Source: [Mycobacterium] manitobense
GTDB taxonomy: Bacteria > Actinomycetota > Actinomycetes > Mycobacteriales > Mycobacteriaceae
Direction of reading: 5' to 3'
Assembly (NCBI RefSeq): GCF_025821665.1
Contig: NZ_JACKSJ010000128.1
Coordinates: 1 to 44,411, forward strand
Length of the DNA: 44,411 bases
A model generated the notes under the pieces. It saw only the letters and a program-made list of their open reading frames with translations. It was not told the DNA's origin and made no database searches. Position 1 is the stretch's first letter, and the number at the start of each line of letters is the position of its first letter. Shown here piece by piece: positions 16,033-23,711 of this stretch. The translations under genes were made by a program, and so were the position numbers.

Positions 16033-16982
16033 GACCCCGGAGCGCGCCTGGGAAGGATGCGCCGCAGGTACTCCCGGTTGGTCGCGCTGACGCTGAGCCC
16101 GTCCCCGCCGTAATGCTCGGTGCAGAAGGCGCCACGGAAGCCGCCGTCGACCGCCATCCGTACCGCTTTGCGGTAGTTGATGACTCCCAGCTCCAACGGG
16201 GCGGGCGCGGTGACGATGGCGCCGCTGGTGCCGTCCTCGGTGCGGAAGTAGTTCTTCACGTGCCAGTAGTTCACGTACGGCAGTGTCTTCTCGGCCATCG
16301 CCTCCCAGCGCTCCACGGGCCGGTGCAGGCGCTGCAGGTTGCCCAGGTCCGGATTGAGGCCGACGGCGGGATGGTCGACGTCGCGGACGAACCGCACCGA
16401 ATCGTCCGCCGATCCGAGGTAGGTGTCCTCGTACATCTCCAGCGATATGGCGATCCCGACTTGGGCGGCGTGTTCCCCGAGTTCACGGATGCGGCGAACG
16501 GCAAGCCTCCTGTCGTCGGGGTCCTCGGAGTCGATGGGCCCCTGGACGGTCCAGAACCACAGCGCATCCCGCTGAGCAGGCGTGAGGGCGCGGAAGAATC
16601 CGAAGGACACGATGGAGGCACCCATCGCCGCGGCGGTATCGATCACCCGATGCCCGTAGTCCAGGTAGTCCTCGCCGAAGTCCGGGTCGACGACGCTGCG
16701 CCGTGCCGTGGAGATCGCCGGGATGCTCAGGCCGGCGCTCTTCACCACGTCCTGGAACTCCTGCAGCCGTTCAGGACTGAGGTCGGCGACCCGGAGCCAG
16801 GAATCGGTGGGATCGAGCTCGGTGAATCCGGCATCGGCGACTTCCTCGAGCGTGGCGGCCCACTGCTGCGCGCTCTGGTCCTGGGTGGTGGTCCCGTCGG
16901 GGAGCGTCGAAGGGAAATTGATCATCGCCGCGGCGATGGGCCAGTTCTCGTTGGTCAGCGGTTCGGTCTCGGCGACGGTCAT
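16029..16982 (-). CDS. Sugar phosphate isomerase/epimerase (xylose-isomerase-like TIM barrel)
   Basis: 317 residues. The divalent-metal ligands of the AP-endonuclease-2/xylose-isomerase-like barrel can be placed at Glu182 (SLEMYEDTY), Asp212 (GLNPDLGN), His241 (YWHVKNY) and Glu289 (FCTEHYGGD). The family includes hydroxypyruvate isomerase, 2-oxotetronate isomerase (OtnI), ketose 3-epimerases and erythrulose-1-phosphate 3-epimerase (EryC). It is longer than Hyi/OtnI (~260), and substrate cannot be assigned. It sits between the MFS transporter (74 nt upstream) and the TIM-like gene, with which it overlaps. It probably interconverts an epimer or keto isomer in the operon's pathway. Confidence 0.82.
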   Translation of the reverse strand: MTVAETEPLTNENWPIAAAMINFPSTLPDGTTTQDQSAQQWAATLEEVADAGFTELDPTDSWLRVADLSPERLQEFQDVVKSAGLSIPAISTARRSVVDPDFGEDYLDYGHRVIDTAAAMGASIVSFGFFRALTPAQRDALWFWTVQGPIDSEDPDDRRLAVRRIRELGEHAAQVGIAISLEMYEDTYLGSADDSVRFVRDVDHPAVGLNPDLGNLQRLHRPVERWEAMAEKTLPYVNYWHVKNYFRTEDGTSGAIVTAPAPLELGVINYRKAVRMAVDGGFRGAFCTEHYGGDGLSVSATNREYLRRILPRRAPGS

Positions 16983-17055
16983 GCGATCTCTTCCATGGCA
17001 GGGTCTGTGAAATGGGGGTCCGGCGAGGGCGCTGCCGGTCTCGCGGGTGAACCGC

Positions 17056-18405
17056 TCAATCGAGCAGCTCGTCGGCCTTGACGCGGAATCTGCGGGTGTA
17101 GAACAGCATTCCTGCGGCGACGATGGGCAGTACTCCCAGCGCGTAGATGCCGGCAGATCCAGCGGCGTCGTTGACGATGGCGTTGACCTTGGTGCGCAGG
17201 ATGGGTGCGATGAATCCGCCGAGGTTGCCCAGCGAGTTGATCAGACCGATCCCCGCTGCGGCCGCCGCACCGGTGAGGAACGCCGTGGGGTAGGACCAGA
17301 CGATGGGGCCGACCCCGAGGAAGCTGCAGACCGCCAAGGTGATGAAGATCAATCCCAGCACCGGCTGGTGATACGTGCCCGCCCACGCGGAACCGAAGAT
17401 GCACAGCCCGGTGGAGATGAACAGCAGGGTGCCCCAGGTGCGTCGCCGCCGGATGGTGTTGGCGGACCGCCCGATCAGGTAGCACGCGAAGATGCCGAAG
17501 AACCAGGGAACCGCCACCAGGAGACCGACCTTCAGTCCGACCTTGGTCCCGGTGAGGTCGGACACCTGCGCGGGCAGATAGAAGGTGACTCCGTAGACGG
17601 CGACCTGCATGCAGAAGTAGATGGTGGTGAAGTACCAGACCTTTCCGTTCTTCATGGCGTTCCACACACCACTCGGTCCGGTCTCGTCCTTGACGGTGTC
17701 CTCCTGCGCCATCACCTCTTTCAAGGCCGCCTTCTCCTCAGCGGAGAGGAACTTGGCCTGCTCGGGGCCGTTGATGAGGAAGACGAAGGCGGCGATTCCG
17801 GCGGCGACGGCCAAGAGTCCCTCGACCGCGAACATGACCTGCCAGCCGTGCACGCCCGGCATCTGGTCACCGATGTTGATCAGCCAGCCGGACAGCGGCG
17901 CACCCAGCATCTGGGAGACCGGCTGGGCCAGGTAGAAGATGGCGAACATCTTGACCCGCACCTTGTTCGGGAACCAGGCGGCCAGGAACATGATCACACC
18001 GGGGAACAGGCCGGCTTCGGTGACGCCGAGCAGGAACCGCAGTGCGATGAACGTGTTCGGGCCCTGCACGAACGCGAAGCACGCTGAGACGATGCCCCAG
18101 GTGATCGCGATCCGGGCCAGCCAGAACTTCGCGCCGACCCGATTCAGGATCAGGTTGCTGGGGATCTCGAAGATGGCGTAGCCGATGAAGAAGATGCCCG
18201 CGCCGAGGGCGTAGGCGCCTGCGGACACTCCCCGGTCCACCTCGAGCGCGTCCGCCGCGAAGCCGACGTTCGTGCGGTCGAGGAACGAGACGATGTAGAG
18301 GATGACGAGCATGGGCATCAACCGGCGCGAGGCCTTCGAGATCGCCGAGGCGAGAACCGGATCGCGCAAGAGTTCCTTGCTCGCGCTCAAGTCTATCGTT
18401 GACAT
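17056..18405 (-). CDS. MFS transporter, anion:cation symporter (ACS) family
   Basis: 449 residues with 12 predicted helices. ACS features include FLDRTNVGFA in helix 1, FEIPSNLILNRVGAKFWLAR between helices 2 and 3, and RFLLGVTEAGLFPG in helix 4. Relatives carry tartrate, glucarate/galactarate, hexuronates, phthalates or similar organic acids by proton symport. ATG 18405 has an AGGAG SD at 5-nt spacing. A 33-residue membrane miniprotein is encoded 61 nt upstream. An acid transporter in an operon with a kinase and isomerases points to a sugar acid rather than a neutral sugar; inference. Confidence 0.88.
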   Translation of the reverse strand: MSTIDLSASKELLRDPVLASAISKASRRLMPMLVILYIVSFLDRTNVGFAADALEVDRGVSAGAYALGAGIFFIGYAIFEIPSNLILNRVGAKFWLARIAITWGIVSACFAFVQGPNTFIALRFLLGVTEAGLFPGVIMFLAAWFPNKVRVKMFAIFYLAQPVSQMLGAPLSGWLINIGDQMPGVHGWQVMFAVEGLLAVAAGIAAFVFLINGPEQAKFLSAEEKAALKEVMAQEDTVKDETGPSGVWNAMKNGKVWYFTTIYFCMQVAVYGVTFYLPAQVSDLTGTKVGLKVGLLVAVPWFFGIFACYLIGRSANTIRRRRTWGTLLFISTGLCIFGSAWAGTYHQPVLGLIFITLAVCSFLGVGPIVWSYPTAFLTGAAAAAGIGLINSLGNLGGFIAPILRTKVNAIVNDAAGSAGIYALGVLPIVAAGMLFYTRRFRVKADELLD

Positions 18406-18466
18406 GACTGCTCCTGTCGATGGTGCTGCAACGCAGAGGGTTTGGTGATTCGGATCGGAACTGCCG

Positions 18467-18568
18467 TCAGGTGAGGATCAGAGCCACTCCCACCAGGCAG
18501 ATGATCAGGCCGGCGGTGAGGTAGAGGAGTCGCTCGCGCGTCCATCTCGTCGGGTGGTCAGCGGGCAT
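18467..18568 (-). CDS. 33-residue single-helix membrane miniprotein
   Basis: This short gene has a strong SD: the coding strand reads TAGGAG, 7 nt, ATG, where TAG is the stop of the preceding dehydrogenase. The protein starts MPADHPTRWTRERL, a basic cytosolic end, and continues with one hydrophobic helix LYLTAGLIICLVGVALIL and a two-residue tail. It has positive-inside topology (N-terminus in) and lies directly before the MFS transporter gene. It may be a small accessory or stabilising subunit of that transporter. Translation is supported by the SD, the operon position and the clean amphipathic/hydrophobic pattern; no homology is claimed. Confidence 0.7.
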   Translation of the reverse strand: MPADHPTRWTRERLLYLTAGLIICLVGVALILT

Positions 18569-18578
18569 GCGGGTACTC

Positions 18579-19538
18579 CTAGTTGAGTGGCGCGGGGCCG
18601 AGGTCGTCGAGCAGCTTCTGCATCAGGACGTAGGCCTTGTTGCGGTATGCGATGAGCTCAGGGATGCGTTCGGCCGGGACGTTGAGAAACCCTTCGCCGG
18701 TCTTCGTCCCGAGCTTGCCTGCCGAGACCAGTTCACTGAGGATCCGCGGCGTCGAGAAGCGCTCCGGGAAACCGGTCTGCAGCGACCGGTAACAGAAGTC
18801 GTACACGTCGAGGCCGGCCATGTCCGCGATGGCGAACGGGCCGAAGAACGGCAGCCGGAAGCCGAAGGTGGTGCGCACCAGGGTGTCGATGTCCTCCGCG
18901 GTCGCCGTGCCGTCCTCGACCAGCTGCGTCGCCTCGTGAAACAGGGCGTACTGCAGGCGGTTCAGCACGAAGCCGGTGACATCTTTGACCTGAGCCGTCG
19001 ATTTTCCCGAGTCGTGGATGAGTTGACGCGCCCGGGTGACGACGCTCTCGTCGGTACCGGCGTGCGGGATGATCTCGACTCCGGGAATGAACGGCGACGG
19101 GTTGCTGAAGTGCACGCCGAGGAATCGGCCGGGATGGGTGACCGCGTCGGCCATGTCGCCGATGGAGATGGTCGAGGTGTTGGAGCCGATGATCGCGTCC
19201 GGCTTTGCGGCGGCGCTGATCTGGCGCAGGATGTCGTGCTTGACGGTCAGGATCTCGGGCACCGCCTCTTCGATGAAGTCGGCATCCGCCACCGCCTCGG
19301 CCAGCGATGCGGCGGGCCAGAGGTTCGCCTCCAATGTGGCCGTGGCGTCGTCGGGGAACAGGCCGTCGGCCACGAACTCCTTCGATTCGGCGATCAACCG
19401 GTGGTAGTTCTTCTCGGCGACCTCGGCGCTGACGTCGGCGAGCGCGACGCGGGCGCCCGCGAGGCCGAAGACCTGCGCGATGCCCCCGCCCATGTAACCC
19501 GAGCCGATCACCGCGATATGCGTCGTCATGGTCGTCAT
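18579..19538 (-). CDS. 3-hydroxyacyl-CoA-dehydrogenase-family NAD-dependent dehydrogenase (L-gulonate 3-dehydrogenase-like)
   Basis: 319 residues: an N-terminal Rossmann domain (IAVIGSGYMGGGIAQVFGLAG) with the acidic NAD-selecting Asp in ALADVS, catalytic His143 in GVHFSNP with Asn146, and the all-helical C-terminal dimerisation domain. The family includes 3-hydroxybutyryl-CoA, carnitine and L-gulonate 3-dehydrogenases, all oxidising a 3-hydroxyl beta to a carboxyl or thioester. In a carbohydrate operon the L-gulonate-type activity on an aldonate C3 is more plausible than fatty-acid work. The ATG overlaps the kinase stop (ATGA); an in-frame ATG nine bases later is possible. Confidence 0.82.
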   Translation of the reverse strand: MTTMTTHIAVIGSGYMGGGIAQVFGLAGARVALADVSAEVAEKNYHRLIAESKEFVADGLFPDDATATLEANLWPAASLAEAVADADFIEEAVPEILTVKHDILRQISAAAKPDAIIGSNTSTISIGDMADAVTHPGRFLGVHFSNPSPFIPGVEIIPHAGTDESVVTRARQLIHDSGKSTAQVKDVTGFVLNRLQYALFHEATQLVEDGTATAEDIDTLVRTTFGFRLPFFGPFAIADMAGLDVYDFCYRSLQTGFPERFSTPRILSELVSAGKLGTKTGEGFLNVPAERIPELIAYRNKAYVLMQKLLDDLGPAPLN

Positions 19539-21262
19539 CGCTCACTTTCACTGAGGTTGTCGATGCGAGAGCCGATCTCGGCCACCGCCTGGGCTATCAC
19601 GGCGAACGACATGGCGCCGGGGTCGGGATGTCCGAGGCTCTTCTCCGCCAGCGGCCGTGCGCGGCCGAGCCTCGGTATCAGTTCCGCTGTGGCGTCGGCG
19701 CCGCGCCTGGCCGCGGCTGCAGCCTTCAGCAGCGCCTGGCCGAGCTGCGCATCGCCGTCCAGTTCCTCGGACAGCACGTCGGCGAACGGGGCGAGCGCGT
19801 CGACCATCGTCTTGTCACCGACCGCGGCGCCTCCTAATTCCGTCACCGCCGACGCGAAGGCACGCACGGCCGCGGCGGCGTCGGCCGCGGAATAGGCGTC
19901 CCGGTTGCCCAGGGCGTTTCCGGCCTGGATAAGGCCGGTGCCCCAGAGCGCACCCGACGTGCCCCCGGCCCTCTCGCTCCACGCTTCACCAGCACTGATG
20001 AGGATGTCGCGGACGCCGGTTCCGGTGGCGGCCCTCGCCGCCGCAAGTGCTGCGTCGGCTCCGCGTCGCATCCCGATCCCGTGATCACCGTCGCCGGCGA
20101 CGGAATCGAGCTTGCCCCAGGCGGCTTCGCTTCCGGCGACCACGGCGCTGATCTTCTCGAGCACATCCACCGCGAGGCGGCCGACCCTTATAGCCTCCTC
20201 GGTGCCCGGGTCGGCTGCGGTGGCCGCGCGGGGCCGGCGAGCGTTGTGTCGCCGGGCTTTCCGGGTACCGGGCACCTTGCGGTAGGCGGGCGAGTCGGCC
20301 GGTGCGGACCAGTACTCGGCCAGTTCGTCGTCGGGCCAAAACAGGGTGAGGGACAGGCCCGGCATGTCCAGGCTGGTGACCAGCTCACCGCACTCCGGTT
20401 CGACGACGCGCAGTCCCTCGTCGACGAGATTCTTCTCGATCTTCCCGTAGAGCAGGAACAACTCGTCGTACTTCACGGTGCCCAGTCCGTTGACGATGGG
20501 CACCACAGCGGTCCCCGCGTCGGTGGGTCGCTCGGTGAGCAGCCGACGGACCAACAGCGCCGCCAGATCGGATGCGGTGGGTAGTTCCAGGTCGGATATG
20601 CCGGGTTCGCCGTGGATACCCAACCCGAGAGACACTTTCCCGGCCGGGACGGAGAAGAGTGGCGACGAATCGCCGGGCAACGTGCAACCGCCGAATGCGA
20701 TACCGAGAGAACGCGTGCGGTCATTGGCTTTTCGGGCCAGCCGTTCGACCTCGTCGATGTCCTTGCCCGCCTCGGCTGCTGCGCCGGCGACCTTGAAGAC
20801 AGTCAGGTCACCCGCCACGCCGCGGCGCTTGTGCTGCTGCTCGATCGGAGCGCTGGCGACGTCGTCGGTGACCCGTACGGTGCGGGCGTCCATTCCCTCA
20901 CCCCGCAGCCGCAGTTCGGTCTGGCTGAAATGCATCACATCGCCGGCGTAATTGCCGTAGCAGAACAGGACACCGCCGCCGGCGTCCGCGGCCTTCGCCA
21001 CCCGGTAGATCTGACCGGCCGAGGGTGACGCGAAGATGTTCCCGCAGGCCGCCGCGGTGGCCAGGCCTGTGCCCACGAGGCCCGCGAAGGCGGGGTAGTG
21101 GCCCGAGCCGCCACCGACGACCACGGCGACCTGACCCGGCGGGACCTCGGTCGCGCGGATGACGCCGCCGTCGAGGCGGTCCACATACCGGCGGTTGGCC
21201 GCGACGAAGCCGTCCAACGCGTCATCGGCGAACGCTGCCGGGTCGTCGTAGATCGAAGTCAC
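19535..21262 (-). CDS. Two-domain dihydroxyacetone-kinase-family kinase (DhaK-DhaL; DAK/LerK/DerK type)
   Basis: 575 residues from GTG 21262 (GAGGA just upstream); the open frame to 21343 has no family resemblance. The DhaK domain (1-~330) has GGGSGHYPAFAGLVG, His55, Asp108 (GNYAGDVMHF) and His217 (GLGIHGEPG), which binds the ketose covalently as a hemiaminal. After a basic linker (~345-375), the DhaL domain has the Mg-ATP motif GDGDHGIGMRRG and GGTSGALWGTGL. It phosphorylates a short ketose with ATP. Homologues act on dihydroxyacetone, or on D- or L-erythrulose (DerK/LerK in M. smegmatis). It is first in the operon, downstream of the GntR-type operators. Confidence 0.9.
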   Translation of the reverse strand: MTSIYDDPAAFADDALDGFVAANRRYVDRLDGGVIRATEVPPGQVAVVVGGGSGHYPAFAGLVGTGLATAAACGNIFASPSAGQIYRVAKAADAGGGVLFCYGNYAGDVMHFSQTELRLRGEGMDARTVRVTDDVASAPIEQQHKRRGVAGDLTVFKVAGAAAEAGKDIDEVERLARKANDRTRSLGIAFGGCTLPGDSSPLFSVPAGKVSLGLGIHGEPGISDLELPTASDLAALLVRRLLTERPTDAGTAVVPIVNGLGTVKYDELFLLYGKIEKNLVDEGLRVVEPECGELVTSLDMPGLSLTLFWPDDELAEYWSAPADSPAYRKVPGTRKARRHNARRPRAATAADPGTEEAIRVGRLAVDVLEKISAVVAGSEAAWGKLDSVAGDGDHGIGMRRGADAALAAARAATGTGVRDILISAGEAWSERAGGTSGALWGTGLIQAGNALGNRDAYSAADAAAAVRAFASAVTELGGAAVGDKTMVDALAPFADVLSEELDGDAQLGQALLKAAAAARRGADATAELIPRLGRARPLAEKSLGHPDPGAMSFAVIAQAVAEIGSRIDNLSESER

Positions 21263-21349
21263 GGTTCCTCTTCGCCGGGGATCGCATCCGCATGTCGAGG
21301 TGAGACCTGTGTCCCGCCGACCGCTCGATGAGACGCGGATCACTCAATT

Positions 21350-21359
21350 TCCTATAGGA
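21350..21359. promoter_or_regulatory. GntR operator copy 1
   Basis: TCCTATAGGA is a perfect 10-bp palindrome inside a 15-nt sequence (21347-21361) repeated exactly at 21394-21408. It lies ~90 nt upstream of the kinase start, within the divergent promoter region, probably over the catabolic operon's promoter. Confidence 0.7.
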
Positions 21360-21396
21360 TCGAGGATCGACGATCTTGAGGAGCCTGTCAAGGATT

Positions 21397-21406
21397 TCCT
21401 ATAGGA
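21397..21406. promoter_or_regulatory. GntR operator copy 2, overlapping the gntR -10
   Basis: This is the second perfect TCCTATAGGA palindrome, 47 bp from the first. It overlaps TAGGAT (21402-21407), a -10 hexamer 6 nt upstream of the GntR GTG at 21414. Occupancy would therefore block the regulator's own leaderless promoter, the classical autorepression layout. Confidence 0.7.
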
Positions 21407-21413
21407 TCTTTTC

Positions 21414-22100
21414 GTGGCCCCCGAAGGCGTCGCTTCTCGTCCAGTCCGACAGGTCTTGACCGACCATGTCTACGACCGGCTGCTGGAGTTGCTGATGGAC
21501 GGCCGATACGAGCCCAACGCGGCGCTGAGCATCGACGGCATCGCCCGCGAACTCGACGTCTCCGCGACGCCCGTCCGTGAGGCACTCGCGCGTCTCGAGG
21601 TGACCGGCCTCGTGGTCCGGGTCGCCTTACGCGGGTATCGCGTCGCGCCGTTGCTCAGCACCGCCGAACTCGCCGAGCTGATGGACGCCCGGCTGATCAT
21701 CGAGCCCGTCAACGCTTCCCGGGCCTGCGAACGGGCGACGCCCGCGCTGATCGAGGCGCTCGATCGATCGATCGACGACCTGCGCACCGCACCGCGGGGC
21801 CACGAGTTCGCCAAGTACCGGGACTACTGGCAGGCCGACATGCGGTTCCACGAACTCATCGCCGAAGGCGCGGGCAACCGGTTCCTGCTGATGGCATACA
21901 ACTGTCTGGGCGGTTCGGTGCAACGATTCCGGCTCTTCACCGGCTTGGGCGTCACCGACGCCGAGTACGCCATCAACGAGCACACCGCCATCCTGGCCGC
22001 GTTCCGGGACGGTTCGCCGGAGAAGGCGCGGCAGGCGATGGTCAATCACCTGCACGGTGTGAAGAACCGCGGGTTCCAGGACGTCGTCGACCACGGCTGA
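21414..22100 (+). CDS. GntR-family regulator, FadR (FCD) subfamily
   Basis: 228 residues. The winged HTH spans ~14-75 (VYDRLLELLMDGRYEPNAALSIDGIARELDVSATPVREALARLEVTGLV). The helical FCD ligand domain follows, with metal-type residues in the DMRFHELIA and NEHTAIL segments (Asp/His ligands). FadR-subfamily members commonly sense organic acids such as lactate, gluconate or hexuronates. It is divergent from the kinase-dehydrogenase-MFS-isomerase operon and has two matching palindromes between, so it almost certainly controls it, probably as a repressor released by the substrate or an intermediate. An FCD ligand pocket fits an acid inducer. Confidence 0.9.
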   Translation: MAPEGVASRPVRQVLTDHVYDRLLELLMDGRYEPNAALSIDGIARELDVSATPVREALARLEVTGLVVRVALRGYRVAPLLSTAELAELMDARLIIEPVNASRACERATPALIEALDRSIDDLRTAPRGHEFAKYRDYWQADMRFHELIAEGAGNRFLLMAYNCLGGSVQRFRLFTGLGVTDAEYAINEHTAILAAFRDGSPEKARQAMVNHLHGVKNRGFQDVVDHG

Positions 22101-22120
22101 GCGCCGCGCCCTGGGCCGAA

Positions 22121-22168
22121 TGTGAATCGTGGGCGAGATTTCGGGCCGATTTCCGCCCAGGTTTCACA
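22121..22168. terminator. Intergenic inverted repeat between convergent genes
   Basis: Arms 22121-22135 and 22154-22168 pair over 13 of 15 positions (TGTGAA and TGGGCG blocks) with an 18-nt loop. It fills the gap between gntR and the convergent SDR gene and could act as a bidirectional terminator without a U-tract. The form resembles dispersed hairpin repeats found between mycobacterial genes; I cannot confirm copy number here. Confidence 0.5.
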
Positions 22169-22180
22169 GTCGGCGTTCGA

Positions 22181-23044
22181 CTAGCTCGAACCGCCGCCCT
22201 CGACCACGCCCTGCGCGGCCTGCGCGCGCTGCTCGTAGCTCTGCCGCTTGGTGGTGTCGAACTCCAGGAACACGTTGTCCAGGCCGAGCTTGCGATTCAT
22301 CCAGCGGCGGCCACGCGGGCCGAGCAACTGGGCGGCCTGCGCGGTGAACCGCAGGAACGGCGGCACCGCCACGTGGGTCTTCGGCTTGTCCAGCGTCTTG
22401 ACGATTGCGGCCGCGATGTCTTCGGGCTCAACCGGTTTGGTGCCGATGGTCTCGCGGGTGCCCGAGATGAGATCGGTGTTGGTGAACGGCGGCATGACCA
22501 CCGAGACGTGCACGCCGTGCGGGGCCATCTCGTCGGACAGCGCCGCCGAGAGGCCGACGACGCCGAACTTGGCGCCGACGTAGACGACCTGACCGGGTAC
22601 CGGGATCACACCGGACAGCGAGGCGATGTTGATGATGTGGCCGCGGCGGCGGGCGATCATGTCGGGCAGCGCCAGCTGGCAGCCGGCGATCACGCCGTAC
22701 AGGTTGACCTCGATCGACGACCGGATCGACTGCTCGGACTGGTCCAGGAACGGCCCGATCGGCATCACGCCCGCGTTGTTGATCAGCACGTCGATGTGGC
22801 CGCCGCCGTCGGTGCGCGCCTTGTCGAGGAACGTCGCGAACGACTCGCGGTCGGTGACGTCGAGCGGGTAGCCCGACACCTGGCCGAGCTTGGTCAGTTG
22901 CGCCACCGCCGACTCCTGCAGAGCGACGTCACGGTCACCGATCACCACGCGGGCGCCGCGAGCCAGCAGGGCCTTGGCGGTGGCATAACCGATACCGCGG
23001 GCGGCGCCGGTGATCGCGATGGTCTTGCCCCGGATGTTGTCCAT
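22181..23044 (-). CDS. Short-chain dehydrogenase/reductase (SDR)
   Basis: 287 residues from ATG 23044; the open frame to 23113 is ignored because it crosses the promoter palindrome. Classical SDR motifs are present: TGAARGIG for the nucleotide, NNAGVM, and catalytic Ser (NIASLSG) with Tyr-x3-Lys (YVGAK). The first-strand end VVIGDRD carries an acidic residue, favouring NAD. The C-terminal ~60 residues (RFTAQAAQLLGPRGRRWMNRKLG) form a basic amphipathic tail seen in membrane-associated mycobacterial SDRs acting on lipids or sterols. Substrate unknown. Confidence 0.88.
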   Translation of the reverse strand: MDNIRGKTIAITGAARGIGYATAKALLARGARVVIGDRDVALQESAVAQLTKLGQVSGYPLDVTDRESFATFLDKARTDGGGHIDVLINNAGVMPIGPFLDQSEQSIRSSIEVNLYGVIAGCQLALPDMIARRRGHIINIASLSGVIPVPGQVVYVGAKFGVVGLSAALSDEMAPHGVHVSVVMPPFTNTDLISGTRETIGTKPVEPEDIAAAIVKTLDKPKTHVAVPPFLRFTAQAAQLLGPRGRRWMNRKLGLDNVFLEFDTTKRQSYEQRAQAAQGVVEGGGSS

Positions 23045-23052
23045 GGCGACGA

Positions 23053-23070
23053 ACTTTACACGTGTCAAGT
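23053..23070. promoter_or_regulatory. 18-bp operator-like palindrome upstream of SDR
   Basis: ACTTTACACGTGTCAAGT is symmetric at all but one position pair. It starts 8 nt upstream of the SDR ATG and contains TAAAGT on the minus strand, a fair -10. A TetR-type repressor binding here would block initiation. No such regulator gene is adjacent, so control would be from elsewhere. Confidence 0.55.
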
Positions 23071-23146
23071 TTTGATCGGAAGTGGGTGGGCGTCCAGGGT
23101 GAGTACCTCGCATTTCGGGCGCCGTCTGCGGGGATTTTCGATCACG

Positions 23147-23200
23147 ATGAGCAGATGTGCGGCGGCGGAATGCACTCCGCTGCCGCGCGTTGGACAGTGA
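23147..23200 (+). CDS. Possible 17-residue leader ORF with two Cys
   Basis: ATG at 23147 opens 17 codons (MSRCAAAECTPLPRVGQ) ending in TGA at 23198-23200, only 4 nt before the GNAT start. A weak -10 (GATTTT, 23133-23138) lies 8 nt upstream, so it could be leaderless. The sequence can also fold, with GCGGCGGA and TCCGCTGC nearly complementary. Cys-containing leaderless sORFs that attenuate sulfur operons are known in mycobacteria, though those usually have consecutive Cys codons. The function here is a hypothesis. Confidence 0.3.
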   Translation: MSRCAAAECTPLPRVGQ

Positions 23201-23204
23201 GGTG

Positions 23205-23711
23205 ATGACCGTGTCGACAGTGACGCCACTGCGCTTCGTGGCCGTGGACCAGGACGATCCGCTGGCCGCGCCGCTGCTCGCGGAGCTCGCGACGGAGTAC
23301 GCCGAACGCTACGGCGGCACGCCCGACGCGGTGGCCCGCTGGCTGAGGTCCTACCCGGCCGCGGAGTTCACGCCGCCCGACGGCGCGATGCTGGTCGGGC
23401 TCCAGGACGGGATCCCGGTGACCGGTGGTGCGTACCGCCGCTTCGGTGTCGTGGACGGGGTCGCCACCGCCGAGCTCAAGCGGATCTGGACCGACAGTGG
23501 CCACCGCAGGCGCGGCCACGCCCGCGCGCTGCTGGCGGCCCTCGAGTCCGGGATCGCCGCCGCCGGCTACGGCCGCGTCTACCTCACCACCGGCGACCGG
23601 CAACCCGAGGCCGAAGCCCTGTACGAGGCGGCCGGCTACACCCGGCTGGCCGAGCCGCTGCCCGCCGAGGGCGAGGTCTATCCCGTCGCGTTCGAGAAGG
23701 CACTCCGATGA
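23205..23711 (+). CDS. GNAT-family N-acetyltransferase
   Basis: 168 residues from ATG 23205. The acetyl-CoA pyrophosphate loop is in RIWTDSGHRRRGHARALLAALE (R/Q-x-x-G-x-G/A-like), followed by RVYLTTGDRQPEAEALYEAAGYTRL, the usual fourth motif. The acceptor is unknown. Its stop overlaps the start of the first flavin monooxygenase gene (ATGA), making it the first structural gene of a four-gene operon. The pairing of GNAT enzymes with luciferase-like monooxygenases occurs in sulfur-compound and amide metabolism; this is only a contextual clue. Confidence 0.85.
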   Translation: MTVSTVTPLRFVAVDQDDPLAAPLLAELATEYAERYGGTPDAVARWLRSYPAAEFTPPDGAMLVGLQDGIPVTGGAYRRFGVVDGVATAELKRIWTDSGHRRRGHARALLAALESGIAAAGYGRVYLTTGDRQPEAEALYEAAGYTRLAEPLPAEGEVYPVAFEKALR

